40,365 nt of DNA from Nitrosomonas ureae (GCF_900108305.1 NZ_FNUX01000028.1:1-40365), one strand, 5' to 3'; positions 16,454 through 24,665 are shown, counted from the stretch's first letter. Translations and numbers: made by a program. Notes: a model not told the origin generated them from the letters alone.

Positions 16454-17737
16454 GTGGTGAATACTCATTCAAAGCATCGCATCGTGATTGTTGGTGGTGG
16501 CGTGGTGGTGACCGAAAACATGAGCACGCACCAAGCGTCATTCTGGTTGACCGTGATTCCGCCCATGTATGGAAGCCTATGCTCCACACGATCGCCGCAG
16601 GTACGCGCGATGTTTCCCAGCAGCAAGCCACCTATATTGGCTTGGCAAAAGACGCGGGATTTTCATTCCAACCTGGAGAACTTGCCGGACTGAATCGCAA
16701 GGCGCGTGAAATCATGCTGGCGGAGCTTCGTGCTCCGGACGGGCGGTTGCTGATCCCTGCCAGGAACCTGGCCTATGACACGCTTGTCATTGCCCTGGGC
16801 AGCCAAGCCAATGACTTCGGTACGCCGGGAGCTGTTGAGCATTGCTGGACGATCGACTCACGCACGCAGGCAGGCAGGCAGATGCTTTCAATCAGGAAGT
16901 GCGGCTGCGCATGTTGCAGTGTCTTGCGCAGGAGATTCCCCTTTCGATTGCTATCGTCGGCGGTGGGGCGACTGGTGTTGAGCTTGCCGCAGAGCTGGTC
17001 CAACTGACAGAGTTGGCTATTAGCTATGGCGCTGTTGGCCTCGCTGATCGCATCAGTATCACGCTGATCGAAAGTGGGCCAGGATTACTGGCGGCCTTTC
17101 CCAAGGACATCTCGCAAGCCACGCAAACAAGGCTTGAGTCTTTAGGAATCAGGGTTATGACGGGCACCAGCATCAAATCGGTCGAGTCTGAAGCTTTTGT
17201 GTTGGGCGATGGCAGTCGCGTAGAGGCTGCGCTGAAAGTTTGGGCAGCCGGCGTGAAAGCACCAGACTTCCTGCAAGGGCTTGATGGTTTGGAGACCGGG
17301 CGCAATAGCCAGCTCATCGTACAGCCATCCTTGCAAACCACACGAGATCAAAATATCTTTGCCGTCGGTGATTGCGCTAGCTTGATGCTGCCTGGCACCG
17401 AGCGACCGCTCCCCCTGCCGCACAGGTAGCGCATCAGCAGGTCCAACACTTGATTCGTCATCTGCCCAAAGCCATTACCAATGGCGCTCCCATCCCCGCG
17501 ATGGCTTATAAGAACTTTGGTGCGCTGGTGGCACTCGGCGAATATGACGCCTTTGGTTCATTGGGTAAATTCGGCCTATCCGATGACCTCACCATTAAAG
17601 GTCGCTTGGCTCAGTTCAGCCATGCCTTGCTGTACAGGAGCCACCAAGCAAGACTACATGGTTTCTGGCGCGGCGGTTTACTGTGGTTGGTTGATCGTAT
17701 CAACTCACGGGTTCGTGCAAAAATCAGGCTCGACTAG
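16454..17737 (+). pseudogene. Type II NADH dehydrogenase (NDH-2), multiply frameshifted
   Basis: Pieces in three frames line up into one NDH-2-type FAD oxidoreductase of about 430 residues. RIVIVGGG at the start is the FAD-binding loop. Then come VILVDRDSAHVWKPMLHTIAAG, LAYDTLVIALGSQ, SIAIVGGGATGVELAAEL (NADH-binding loop), WAAGVKAPDFL, IFAVGDCASL and MAYKNFGALVALGEYDA. The C-terminal amphipathic membrane anchor region (FSHALLYRSHQARLHGFWRGG) is also present. Breaks are seen near 16510 (about 25 codons lost after IVIVGGG), 16870 and 17425. NDH-2 passes electrons from NADH to quinone without proton pumping. No intact product can be made. A DUF6868 gene follows, also broken. Confidence 0.8.
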
Positions 17738-17813
17738 CACCGTTATGGAGGCCTCTGTGTGGGGTTAGCTGGCAAGATACAGAATCTTCAACCTGAAGAA
17801 GGGAACGCATATC

Positions 17814-18053
17814 ATGACTTCATTTATCAGTTCCTATGCTGGTCACTGATCGTCAACTACACAATCCTATTCATTTGGTTCTTTGCGTTCGTTTTTGCTC
17901 GTAATTGGCTCCACAAGCTGCATGGCCGCTGGTTCCAGTTATCGGACACAACCTTTGAAGCCATCCATTACGGTGGCCATCTACAAGATCGGAATTTTTC
18001 TGTTAAATCTGACTCCCTTGCTGGCACTTTGGCTCATCGGCAATGGCACCTAA
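17814..18053 (+). pseudogene. DUF6868-like small membrane protein, frameshifted
   Basis: The sequence encodes a two-helix membrane protein: FLCWSLIVNYTILFIWFFAF, then RNWLHKLHGRWFQLSDTTFEAIHYGG. After a one-base loss near 17970 it continues MAIYKIGIFLLNLTPLLALW to a TAA at 18051. A second shift close to the ATG at 17814 is needed to join start and body. The WF.FAR.WL..LHGRWF.L motif identifies the DUF6868 family, of unknown function. A GAAGGG motif precedes the ATG. The stop codon lies in a core-like ACCTAA, as in the intact cassettes. Confidence 0.65.
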
Positions 18054-18067
18054 TTCAGATGTTAGCC
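18048..18067 (+). other. Hairpin-less attC remnant A
   Basis: ACCTAA, seven bases, GTTAGCC: the outer core boxes of an attC with no stem between them. It falls precisely between the DUF6868 stop and the next gene, where an attC should be. Confidence 0.5.
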
Positions 18068-18076
18068 GTCATAGGG

Positions 18077-18479
18077 ATGAAGCAACCAATAGGCATACTT
18101 GAGGTCAATTCACTTCGCTCATTGGCATTTGCATCATGCCTGCTGATTTCCGCCTGCGCAAGCTCCTCGCAAGAACAGGAAACCACCCAAGCGTCGGCAG
18201 CGGTGCCATCAACCTCGGTCGTACATAACTACCGTTGCGAGAGCGGAGAAACGGTTTCCGCAACCTATCCATCTACAGACTCGGCCACAGTTCAATACAA
18301 AGGCAGTCGCTACAACATGCGGATCGCGGTTTCCGGCAGCGGCGCGCGTTACGTTGGCGGTGGGTTGGAGTGGTGGACAAAGGCTTCGGGCACCGGATCT
18401 GAGGGCATTCTTCTCCGTCACATGGCAGATGGCAGATGGCACTTCTGGTGAAAGCATCGAGCTTTGCACGGAATCCTGA
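18077..18479 (+). pseudogene. MliC-type lysozyme-inhibitor lipoprotein, frameshifted by a 7-bp duplication
   Basis: ATG at 18077 opens a lipoprotein: hydrophobic segment ending in the lipobox LISAC, then a linker and an MliC domain (YRCESGETVSATYPSTDSA, then YNMRIAVSGSGARYVGGGLE, GSEGILLRHMADG). MliC proteins sit in the outer membrane and block C-type lysozyme. The present frame ends early at 18451 (RWHFW). The unit ATGGCAG is tandemly repeated at 18422-18442; removing seven bases restores TSGESIELCTES and a stop at 18477, including the conserved C-terminal cysteine. So it is one slippage event away from intact. It is preceded by attC remnant A and followed by remnant B, as a cassette would be. 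Confidence 0.75.
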
Positions 18480-18484
18480 GTATG

Positions 18485-18504
18485 GTCTAATATAAACGTT
18501 AGCT
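18485..18504 (+). other. Hairpin-less attC remnant B
   Basis: GTCTAA, seven bases, GTTAGCT, six bases past the restored MliC stop. Same 6+7+7 organisation as remnant A, with no stem. Confidence 0.45.
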
Positions 18505-18538
18505 GACGTGAATCATGAACCAAAAGGAGAAAACAACC

Positions 18539-19135
18539 ATGAACCAGAAGGAAGAAACAACCATGAATCTCGTTGAAAAGAAGATGGCCGCTATTCTCCA
18601 TCGCACTTGGTGGGTGCTGCTGCTGCGCGGTCTTGCAGCCATTGCATTCGGCATTCTCACCTGGGTACTGCCCGGGATCTCGCTCGGCGCTCTGGTGTTG
18701 CTCTTCGGAGTGTATGCGATGGGGGACGGCATCTTCGGCGTCTGGACCGCCATCGCAGGACGCAAGGAGCATGAGTCCTGGTGGGTATTGCTTCTCGGGG
18801 GTCTGCTCGGCATCGGTGTCGGGGTACTGACTTTCCTCGCCCCCGGGATCACCGCGCTTGCGCTCCTGTTCTACATCGCGATCTGGGCAGTCGCCACGGG
18901 TGTGCTCACGATTGTGGCCGCGATCCGCCTGCGCAAGGAGATCGAGGGTGAGTGGTGGTTCATTCTCGGCGGACTCGCCTCAGTCGTATTCGGCGTCCTC
19001 CTCATGGTGCGTCCGGGAGAGGGGGCACTCGCTCTGCTTTGGCTGATCGCCGGCTACGCCGTCATCTTCGGCGTCCTCCTCGTGATGTTGGCGTTCAAGG
19101 CGCGCACATTCAATAGTCAGGCCGCACATTCGTGA
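18539..19135 (+). CDS. HdeD-family (DUF308) membrane protein
   Basis: A membrane protein of about 198 residues with six hydrophobic helices arranged as three pairs of the DUF308 type (WWVLLLRGLAAIAFGILTW, WWVLLLGGLLGIGVGVLTFL, WWFILGGLASVVFGVLLMV). HdeD relatives contribute to acid resistance at high cell density. Three in-frame ATGs (18515, 18539, 18563) arise from a 24-bp tandem repeat. The second and third each carry their own AGGAG or AGGAAG site, the first does not, so 18539 is chosen and 18563 is equally possible. The coding region is clearly richer in G+C than its neighbours, as expected of a recently acquired cassette gene. No frameshift is seen, unlike the adjacent genes. Confidence 0.8.
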   Translation: MNQKEETTMNLVEKKMAAILHRTWWVLLLRGLAAIAFGILTWVLPGISLGALVLLFGVYAMGDGIFGVWTAIAGRKEHESWWVLLLGGLLGIGVGVLTFLAPGITALALLFYIAIWAVATGVLTIVAAIRLRKEIEGEWWFILGGLASVVFGVLLMVRPGEGALALLWLIAGYAVIFGVLLVMLAFKARTFNSQAAHS

Positions 19136-19277
19136 AACCACACACGAGTATCCTGCCCGCCGCTAAGTTCTCCATGAAAAATGGACTTCGCTTGTGCGGA
19201 GCGGGAAAAGTCAGCTAATAACCTGTTGTCTCTCCGAATATGAATCGGCGTTGCTGCGGCTTGCGGTGATAGGCGAT

Positions 19278-19340
19278 GTCTAACCCAACGCTCAAGCGGG
19301 ACGGTCGCTATCGCACATACCTCTTTGCTTTACGTTAGGC
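19278..19340 (+). other. attC-like site 3 (one arm degenerate)
   Basis: GTCTAAC opens and GTTAGGC closes a 63-bp stretch. The left arm CGCTCAAGCGGGACGG looks standard, but the right arm does not pair with it, so the hairpin is damaged or recombinant. An AGCTAA at 19213, complementary to the TTAGCT that begins this cassette, may be the original opening core of a longer (about 130 bp) site. Confidence 0.5.
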
Positions 19341-19344
19341 GCGC

Positions 19345-19736
19345 ATGATGTCACTTCTTAGTTCACTGAAAACAAAGGCAAAAGAACTGAGGCAGTTCAC
19401 GCTCATTGCGTACTACGCGGCACGCGATCCAAGAACGCCAACTCACGTTCGTATGCTCGCATTGTTCGTCGCTGCCTACGCGCTCAGTCCGATTGATCTC
19501 ATCCCAGACTTCATTCCTGTTCTCGGCTACCTGGATGACCTGGTGCTTGTCCCACTGGGCCTTGCACTCTGGTTATTCGTCTGCTGCCCCCATCTGTCAT
19601 GGCATCCGCCCGTGCGCGGGCGCAATACGCAACCGAGCGGCCGACCAGCAAGCTGGCGGCCAGCATCATTATTGCGATCTGGCTACTTATCCTATTTCTG
19701 GCTGGACGGTGGGCACTCTCGTTGGTGCGCACCTGA
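19345..19736 (+). pseudogene. DUF1232 (YkvA-like) membrane protein, single frameshift
   Basis: From the ATG at 19345: YYAARDPRTPTHVRMLALFV then AYALSPIDLIPDFIPVLGYLDDL, the DUF1232 signature (SPIDLIPDFIP). At about 19567 the frame is lost; a +1 correction gives IRLLPPSVMASARARAQYAT and a membrane helix IIIAIWLLILFLAGRW, then a TGA at 19734. One missing base (probably in a GG run at CTCTGG) explains it. The protein would be an inner-membrane protein of unknown role. Its start lies a few bases after the attC 3 core, as in a cassette. Confidence 0.75.
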
Positions 19737-19757
19737 CAATTCATTCATGCGTTAGTG
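19731..19757 (+). other. Hairpin-less attC remnant C (end of array)
   Basis: ACCTGAC, then AATTCATTCA, TGC, and GTTAGTG. The left part is exactly how many attC sites begin (TAACAATTCATTCA), but the stem is gone and both cores carry substitutions. Nothing cassette-like follows, so this marks the distal end of the relic array. Confidence 0.5.
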
Positions 19758-20028
19758 CAGATGCAGGAAAAGCTTCTATGATTTTGATCTCAATAATGAC
19801 GACAATTGAGGATTATGCTTCGCAAGAAGAAGAATTTTTGATTCCAGATTCGATACCTCTTATATTCTTTTTCCTTAATTTTCCTTATCTTAAAAAATCC
19901 AAGAGTTTCACTTAGCGAATAATAATAGTTTCCCCAATCCAAGAACCAAGGGTTCCCTGATTTACCTTTGAAGCCGGGATTATTAATATGTCACCATGTT
20001 AAACAGATTTAATGTGGAGGCGAAGATC

Positions 20029-20409
20029 ATGAAAACTCAAAAAACTATCACAGTAACTTCTTTAATCGCTGCTTTGTTTTTCGTCGCTTTGCCATTCAGT
20101 GCAGCAAATGCAGGAGAAGTTCTGACTGCGCAGGATCATGTGCAAATGGCAAAACATCATGAAGCTTTATTAGAAGAAGCTCAGGTTAAGCTTGCAGAGC
20201 ATTTAGCTGCTTTGGAAGATTATGAAGATAGACCTTATTATTATGGTCGCAGAGGTCAGGACTTTCAATCTCACGAAAAAGCCAATATCCGTGAGTATGA
20301 AAAAATTGTAGCGGAAAACAAAGCGCAAGTAGAATTGCATTACAAGCTCGCTGCTGAAAACCAAGAACCGAAATTCGTCAGCGGTATTAATAAAACTCAA
20401 GTGAACTAG
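20029..20409 (+). CDS. Small exported helical protein of unknown function
   Basis: A 126-residue protein with a signal peptide (MKTQKTITVTSLIAALFFVA ... cleavage after ANA). The mature part is Ala/Glu/His-rich and helical: DHVQMAKHHEALLEEAQVKL, a Tyr-rich loop YEDRPYYYGRRG, and KANIREYEKIVAENKAQVEL. It could form a helical hairpin in the periplasm. No family is assigned. GGAGG at 20016-20020 decides the ATG at 20029 over the upstream in-frame ATG at 19996. A strong terminator follows, so it is monocistronic. It lies just beyond the integron relic but has no core sites, so it is probably a native gene. Confidence 0.75.
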   Translation: MKTQKTITVTSLIAALFFVALPFSAANAGEVLTAQDHVQMAKHHEALLEEAQVKLAEHLAALEDYEDRPYYYGRRGQDFQSHEKANIREYEKIVAENKAQVELHYKLAAENQEPKFVSGINKTQVN

Positions 20410-20434
20410 AAATCTCCTTTCTAATAGTTCAGCA

Positions 20435-20460
20435 AGCCACTTATTATTAAGTGGCTTTTT
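20435..20460 (+). terminator. Rho-independent terminator
   Basis: AGCCACTTA pairs perfectly with TAAGTGGCT around a TTAT loop, followed by TTTTTT, 26 bp after the exported protein's stop. Confidence 0.9.
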
Positions 20461-20493
20461 TATTGCCTGCAAACAGATCATTAGCATGCGCTG

Positions 20494-20775
20494 TCAAAAT
20501 GGAGTCCACCGGTTTAAGCAGCAAGCGGATTGGCATAGTACTGCTGCATAAATTGTGCTGATGACAAATAACCCGGTTTTTTTCTATCGATTATAGAAGA
20601 TCTCTATGTATTCGGTAATCTCCTGAATAGCTTGTCGCCGTATTCTGAATTTCCGATGGTGTGCCAGTTCGGTTTTAAGTATTCCCCAGAAGCTTTCCAT
20701 CGATGCCTTATCGTAGCAATCACCCTTGCGACTCATAAAAGTGATCATGCCAAATTGTTGCAATAAATATGGATG
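20494..20775 (-). mobile_element. IS3-family transposase, C-terminal remnant
   Basis: On the minus strand the sequence encodes MSRKGDCYDKASMESFWGIL, then KTELAHHRKFRIRRQAIQEI, TEYIEIFYNR: the last part of an IS3-family integrase-type transposase (the final Glu of the DDE triad lies in MESFWG). An in-frame TAG follows FYNR, and the expected end PGYLSSAQFMQQYYANPLAA is in the next frame, stopping at 20514. The stretch TGGACTCCATTTTGACA at about 20494-20510 may be the element's terminal repeat. The 5' part of the element is missing. It abuts the end of the glutathione transferase gene. Confidence 0.85.
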
Positions 20776-20800
20776 ATCTAGGAATCTGTCGGATTTTTAG

Positions 20801-21409
20801 TTACCCGCTTTCTTTCTGCATTACATCTTGAAATAACTGCGAACTGATCAACCGATCCAGCCATGCAATCAGATGAGAATAAGAAGAGGCATAAAACCAA
20901 TCCGGGTTGACATTACAAAACTGCCGGATGAAAGGAAAGATCGCCATATCCGCTAATGTACAACGGCCATGCATCAAGTAGCCATTCTTACTCAACCGCG
21001 TATTCAGATCAGCTAAAAAGGGTTCGGCTTGTTCGCGGTAATACGCTTCGGAATGTTCCGGAAAGCGCACGGCATATTTATACAGATCCAGCGCGGGTTT
21101 AAACGATTCGTCATTTTTCTGAATCAAGGACATGACTGCGTTTGATTTGGCCTGATCGTTCTCCAGCCAATGTTCGGGGTCATTGATGGAAAGCGCCCAC
21201 TGCATGATGTCCAGGCTTTGTTCGAGCACGCTACCATCGGCAAACTTCAACACCGGCACGGTGCCTTTGGGTGAACATTCCAGCATTGCTATCGGCTTGG
21301 CACGCAAACTGATTTCCTGCATTTGCACTGCCACCCCGCTAACCTTGATCGCCAGCCGGGCACGAATCGCGAAAGGACAACGGCGGAAGGTATACAGAAG
21401 CGGCTTCAT
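20801..21409 (-). CDS. Glutathione S-transferase family protein
   Basis: A 202-residue GST-fold protein. The N-terminal thioredoxin-like domain has RRCPFAIRARLAI (a CPxA active-site motif as in glutaredoxin-2-like and omega-type GSTs, where Cys replaces Tyr/Ser), the cis-Pro TVPVL and LEQSLDIMQW for glutathione binding. The helical C-terminal domain contains CTLADMAIFPFIRQF. Likely a cytosolic thiol transferase or deglutathionylating enzyme; substrate unknown. It lies 30 bp downstream of djlA on the same strand. Its end is close to the IS3 remnant, but the length is normal. Confidence 0.9.
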   Translation of the reverse strand: MKPLLYTFRRCPFAIRARLAIKVSGVAVQMQEISLRAKPIAMLECSPKGTVPVLKFADGSVLEQSLDIMQWALSINDPEHWLENDQAKSNAVMSLIQKNDESFKPALDLYKYAVRFPEHSEAYYREQAEPFLADLNTRLSKNGYLMHGRCTLADMAIFPFIRQFCNVNPDWFYASSYSHLIAWLDRLISSQLFQDVMQKESG

Positions 21410-21439
21410 GATTCAACGAATGATGGATCGATCAGGCGT

Positions 21440-22219
21440 TCAGCGATTCTGCTCCCGGCTCTTCTTGATCAGATCATAGGCAGTCTGGACTTCTTTGGCT
21501 TGTTCGGTTGCCATCGCAACCATTTCCTCCGGCACGCCCTGACCCATCAATTTATCCGGATGATATTGACTCATCAGCTTGCGATAAGCGCGTTTGACTT
21601 CCTGGTCCGTACTATCCTTACTGATACCCAGCGCCCGGTAGGCATCCTCCAATGCACTGGGCGAGCTTGTTTGTCCACCGGCAAAATGCATTTGATTCTT
21701 CACCATATCAAGCAAATGATCGAATGCCGCGTGATGATACCCCATACGCGCGGCGATCTCTCTCAGAAGGTTTTCTTCGGCAGAGTTCAGCTGCCCGTCC
21801 GATAGTCCCATGATGATCAAATACACCAGCAACATCTGTTTCAAGTTACCGGATGCACCGCATACGGAAAGGAATTCGTTAATTTGCGGATGAATATCAT
21901 AGTTAACCGATGAACCTTGCTTGAATAAGGCGATGGCCTTTAACCGGTGTTCGCGCGTCATGCCAAGTTTCTGCATGAATTGCTCCACATGCGATACCTC
22001 GGTTTCAGAGACACGTCCATCCGCTTTCGCCAGCTTACCCATCAATATGAAAGTAGTTTCCAGGAAGACTGATTGACGGCGCGCGGCATTAAATGGATTC
22101 ATTCCAACAGAACCATACGCATTAAACCGGTCTATAAAACTTCCAACAAAATAGCCCAGGAAAATGCCCAAAAAGCCAAAGATGAAAAATCCGACGAAGG
22201 CACCAAGTATTCTAAACAA
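21440..22219 (-). CDS. djlA: Co-chaperone DjlA (TerB-DnaJ membrane protein)
   Basis: A 259-residue protein. An N-terminal Gly-rich membrane helix (GAFVGFFIFGFLGIFLGYFV) is followed by a TerB-like helical domain (about 55-175, LMGKLAKADGRVSETE) and a C-terminal J domain (about 190-255) with the HPD motif in YHPDK. DjlA anchors DnaK activity at the inner membrane and is tied to envelope stress responses in E. coli. The best start is a TTG at 22219, since the first ATG downstream would remove the membrane helix; a GGAAT stretch lies just upstream. It closes the ABC/ibaG block on the minus strand. Confidence 0.9.
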   Translation of the reverse strand: MFRILGAFVGFFIFGFLGIFLGYFVGSFIDRFNAYGSVGMNPFNAARRQSVFLETTFILMGKLAKADGRVSETEVSHVEQFMQKLGMTREHRLKAIALFKQGSSVNYDIHPQINEFLSVCGASGNLKQMLLVYLIIMGLSDGQLNSAEENLLREIAARMGYHHAAFDHLLDMVKNQMHFAGGQTSSPSALEDAYRALGISKDSTDQEVKRAYRKLMSQYHPDKLMGQGVPEEMVAMATEQAKEVQTAYDLIKKSREQNR

Positions 22220-22301
22220 TGAAATTCCAGATCAGTAAGTAAGGAGTGATAATAAATTATCTTTCGATTAAGCTATATTAATCGAATTGCCGGTGATTGA
22301 A

Positions 22302-22547
22302 TCATTGGGATGTTGCTGCCCATTGTTCAGGCGTCAACGTTTTCATCGATAGCGCATGAATTTCCTGCTTCATTTTATCGCCCAGCGATTTGTATACCAA
22401 TTGGTGTTGCTGCACGACATTCTTGCCGTTAAATTCAGGACTGACGATCAGTGCATGAAAATGAACCCCGTCATCTCCTTCCACCCACACATGTTCACAA
22501 GGTAGCGATGATTCAATATAGGTTTTAATATTCTCGGCGGTAAGCAT
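22302..22547 (-). CDS. ibaG: BolA-family protein IbaG
   Basis: An 81-residue BolA/IbaG protein: LTAENIKTYIESSLPCEHVWV, then VHFHALIVSPEFNGKNVVQQHQLVY, ending LSMKTLTPEQW. The conserved His and the FxGKxxVxxHxxVY signature are present. BolA-type proteins pair with monothiol glutaredoxins to handle 2Fe-2S clusters. In many proteobacteria ibaG follows the mla genes, as here, with an ABC-2 exporter inserted between. The start ATG has a GGAGAA site upstream. Confidence 0.9.
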   Translation of the reverse strand: MLTAENIKTYIESSLPCEHVWVEGDDGVHFHALIVSPEFNGKNVVQQHQLVYKSLGDKMKQEIHALSMKTLTPEQWAATSQ

Positions 22548-22595
22548 TGTAATTCTCCTAAAGCATTATGCGCATGTAAAATAAAGCAAAATTAT

Positions 22596-23351
22596 TTATT
22601 GCCTCAGTTTATATCCACTTCTGAGCAACTTGATGGTCAGGAGAGATATCACGACCAAGCTCACCGAGACTATCAATAAGCTAATATAGGGCGAAATATC
22701 CGATATCCCAAAAAACCCGTAGCGAAATCCATCAATCATATAGAAAAATGGATTAAAGTGAGACAAATATTGCCAACTGGATGGCAATGAATGTATGGTA
22801 TAAAAGACGCCTGATAAAAACGTGAGCGGTAAAATTATAAAATTCTGAAAAGCTGCTAATTGATCGAACTTGTCAGCCAGAATTCCTGCAATTAACCCCA
22901 ATGCGCCAAGTATTGCACTTCCCAGAATGACAAACGATATTGCCCACAAGGGTAATAGTAACGGAATATCAAAAAATATCAATGTAACCAGATAAACGCC
23001 CAAACCAACCAAAAGTCCGCGCGCAATGGCCGCCAGAATATACGCAAAAAATATGGCACGATACGTCATAGGTGAAAGCAAAACAAACACGATGTTGCCA
23101 CTAATCTTGGATTGAATGATGCTGGAAGATGAGTTGGCAAAAGCATTCTGAATCACTGCCATCATGATCAATCCAGGGATTAGAAAAACGGCATACGCCA
23201 CTTCCGGGTAAACTTCCGTGCGCGTTTCCAGCACATGAAAGAAAACCAGCAGATACAACAGCGTAGAAACCATCGGCGCTATGATGGTTTGAAAACCAAC
23301 TTTCCAGAAACGCAGCAATTCTTTATGCAGCAAGGTAAAAAAACCGGTCAT
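22596..23351 (-). CDS. ABC-2 type exporter permease (YadH-like)
   Basis: A 251-residue membrane protein with six hydrophobic segments and the ABC-2 signature near the C-terminus (LTFLSGVFYTIHSLPSSWQYL, then FNPFFYMIDGFRYGFFG). This is the permease family of YadH/NodJ/DrrB-like exporters. Its start overlaps the stop of the ATPase gene by four bases (ATGA), so the two are translationally coupled and form one transporter. The substrate is unknown; lying within the mla block, a lipid or envelope component is a reasonable guess but not shown. Confidence 0.9.
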   Translation of the reverse strand: MTGFFTLLHKELLRFWKVGFQTIIAPMVSTLLYLLVFFHVLETRTEVYPEVAYAVFLIPGLIMMAVIQNAFANSSSSIIQSKISGNIVFVLLSPMTYRAIFFAYILAAIARGLLVGLGVYLVTLIFFDIPLLLPLWAISFVILGSAILGALGLIAGILADKFDQLAAFQNFIILPLTFLSGVFYTIHSLPSSWQYLSHFNPFFYMIDGFRYGFFGISDISPYISLLIVSVSLVVISLLTIKLLRSGYKLRQ

Positions 23352-24265
23352 TGCAGTTTATTCCCGCTATTTCTGATGAGACTGACAAAAGCATCCTCCA
23401 GATCAGGTTGCTGCAAGTACATTTCCTGTATTTGCGTATTCCCAGCTCTCAAAGTCGACAGAATAAATTCTATTTGCGCATAACTATCTATTCGCAGCTC
23501 ATACAAACCGTTACTACAACTTTTTTGTAACGGCTGGAGTACCGGTGGTAAACGATCGGGCAGCAATCTTATTTTTACCGAGTTGCCCGAAGCCAGTTTT
23601 CCAATCAGGTTTTGCGTGCTATCCAGCGCGATGATCTTGCCTTCTTTGAGCATCGCCACGCGGCTGCACAGTGTTTCAGCCTCCTCCAGATAATGCGTAG
23701 TCAGAACAATCGTATGCCCATCCTGGTTAAGTTGCTTGATAAACTCCCATAATGTCTGGCGCAATTCAACGTCCACCCCCGCTGTCGGTTCATCCAGAAT
23801 AATGACAGGTGGTTTGTGTACCAGTGCTTGCGCAACCAGAACACGCCGTTTCATGCCTCCGGATAAAGAGCGCATATTCGCATTGGCCTTGCCGGCAAGA
23901 TCGAGACGCTCAATAATTTCATCCACCCAGCGATTATTGTGCTTTATCCCGTAGTAACCGGATTGAATGAGTAAAACCTCGCGCACACTGAAAAAAGGAT
24001 CAAATACCAATTCCTGCGGAACGATTCCCAAATTCCGCCGCGCCTGCTGATATTGCGTAGTGACGTTGTATCCCATTACATTGACCGAACCACTATGGGC
24101 CAGAGACAAGCCGGCAATGATATTGATCAACGTTGTTTTGCCGGCACCATTGGGTCCCAGCAATGCAAAAAATTCCCCTGGGTGGATCTCCAGATCGACA
24201 TCGACCAATGCGCGAATCCCTCCAAAGTTCTTACACACGCGTATGATTTCAATCGCAGGTAACAT
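23348..24265 (-). CDS. ABC transporter ATP-binding protein (YadG-like)
   Basis: A 305-residue ATPase. Walker A GPNGAGKTT, Q-loop GIVPQELVFD, signature LSGGMKRRV, Walker B VIILDEPTAGVD and the H-loop TTHYLEEAE are all intact. The C-terminal about 80 residues form the accessory domain typical of ABC-2 exporters. The frame extends to a TTG at 24271, but the ATG at 24265 (MLPAIEIIRVCKNFGG) is preferred. It is coupled to the permease by an ATGA overlap and starts 48 bp after mlaB. Confidence 0.92.
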   Translation of the reverse strand: MLPAIEIIRVCKNFGGIRALVDVDLEIHPGEFFALLGPNGAGKTTLINIIAGLSLAHSGSVNVMGYNVTTQYQQARRNLGIVPQELVFDPFFSVREVLLIQSGYYGIKHNNRWVDEIIERLDLAGKANANMRSLSGGMKRRVLVAQALVHKPPVIILDEPTAGVDVELRQTLWEFIKQLNQDGHTIVLTTHYLEEAETLCSRVAMLKEGKIIALDSTQNLIGKLASGNSVKIRLLPDRLPPVLQPLQKSCSNGLYELRIDSYAQIEFILSTLRAGNTQIQEMYLQQPDLEDAFVSLIRNSGNKLQ

Positions 24266-24312
24266 CGTCAAAGGAATTTAACTGTAAAAGCTTCAGCGAA
24301 AGAAAAATCGCA

Positions 24313-24663
24313 TCAGATCAAGGAGGGACTTTGGTTTATAACGGGCGACACCGGAAGCGAAATTAACTCCGCCATCCCATATAACTGAATCAGGCTGGTA
24401 AGACTTAAAGGCATATTTACAAACTGCAGCGTATGAGCATGTCCGCGCGTTGCACGCAACCATTCAAGCAGCATGCTGATTATGGTTGAATCAACTTCAG
24501 ACACTTTCTCCAGATCAATCGTTAGAGGCTGATCATCAAACAGCGCAATTCCATTTCGCGTCAGCAACACAACATTATCTATAGTGACCGGACCCTGCAC
24601 GACAATTCTGTCGTTATCGCGAAAAATCATGGTGGCACAAGAATCCAATCGATTCACCGCCAC
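24313..24663 (-). CDS. mlaB: STAS-domain protein MlaB
   Basis: A 116-residue STAS-domain protein: IDLEKVSEVDSTIISMLLEW is the sulfate-transporter/anti-sigma-antagonist core, with the conserved D-S-T dyad. In the Mla complex MlaB binds MlaF and is needed for assembly and ATPase activity. It begins at a GTG two bases after the mlaC stop, with AGGAAAA upstream; an in-frame ATG 11 codons later is less likely. Order and spacing leave little doubt about the assignment although STAS domains are short and diverse. Confidence 0.85.
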   Translation of the reverse strand: MAVNRLDSCATMIFRDNDRIVVQGPVTIDNVVLLTRNGIALFDDQPLTIDLEKVSEVDSTIISMLLEWLRATRGHAHTLQFVNMPLSLTSLIQLYGMAELISLPVSPVINQSPSLI

Positions 24664-24665
24664 AA

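Noticed and set aside
17764..17770. GTTAGCT as a further integron core
   Set aside because: No complementary opening core or attC structure could be paired with it, and a seven-base match is frequent by chance.
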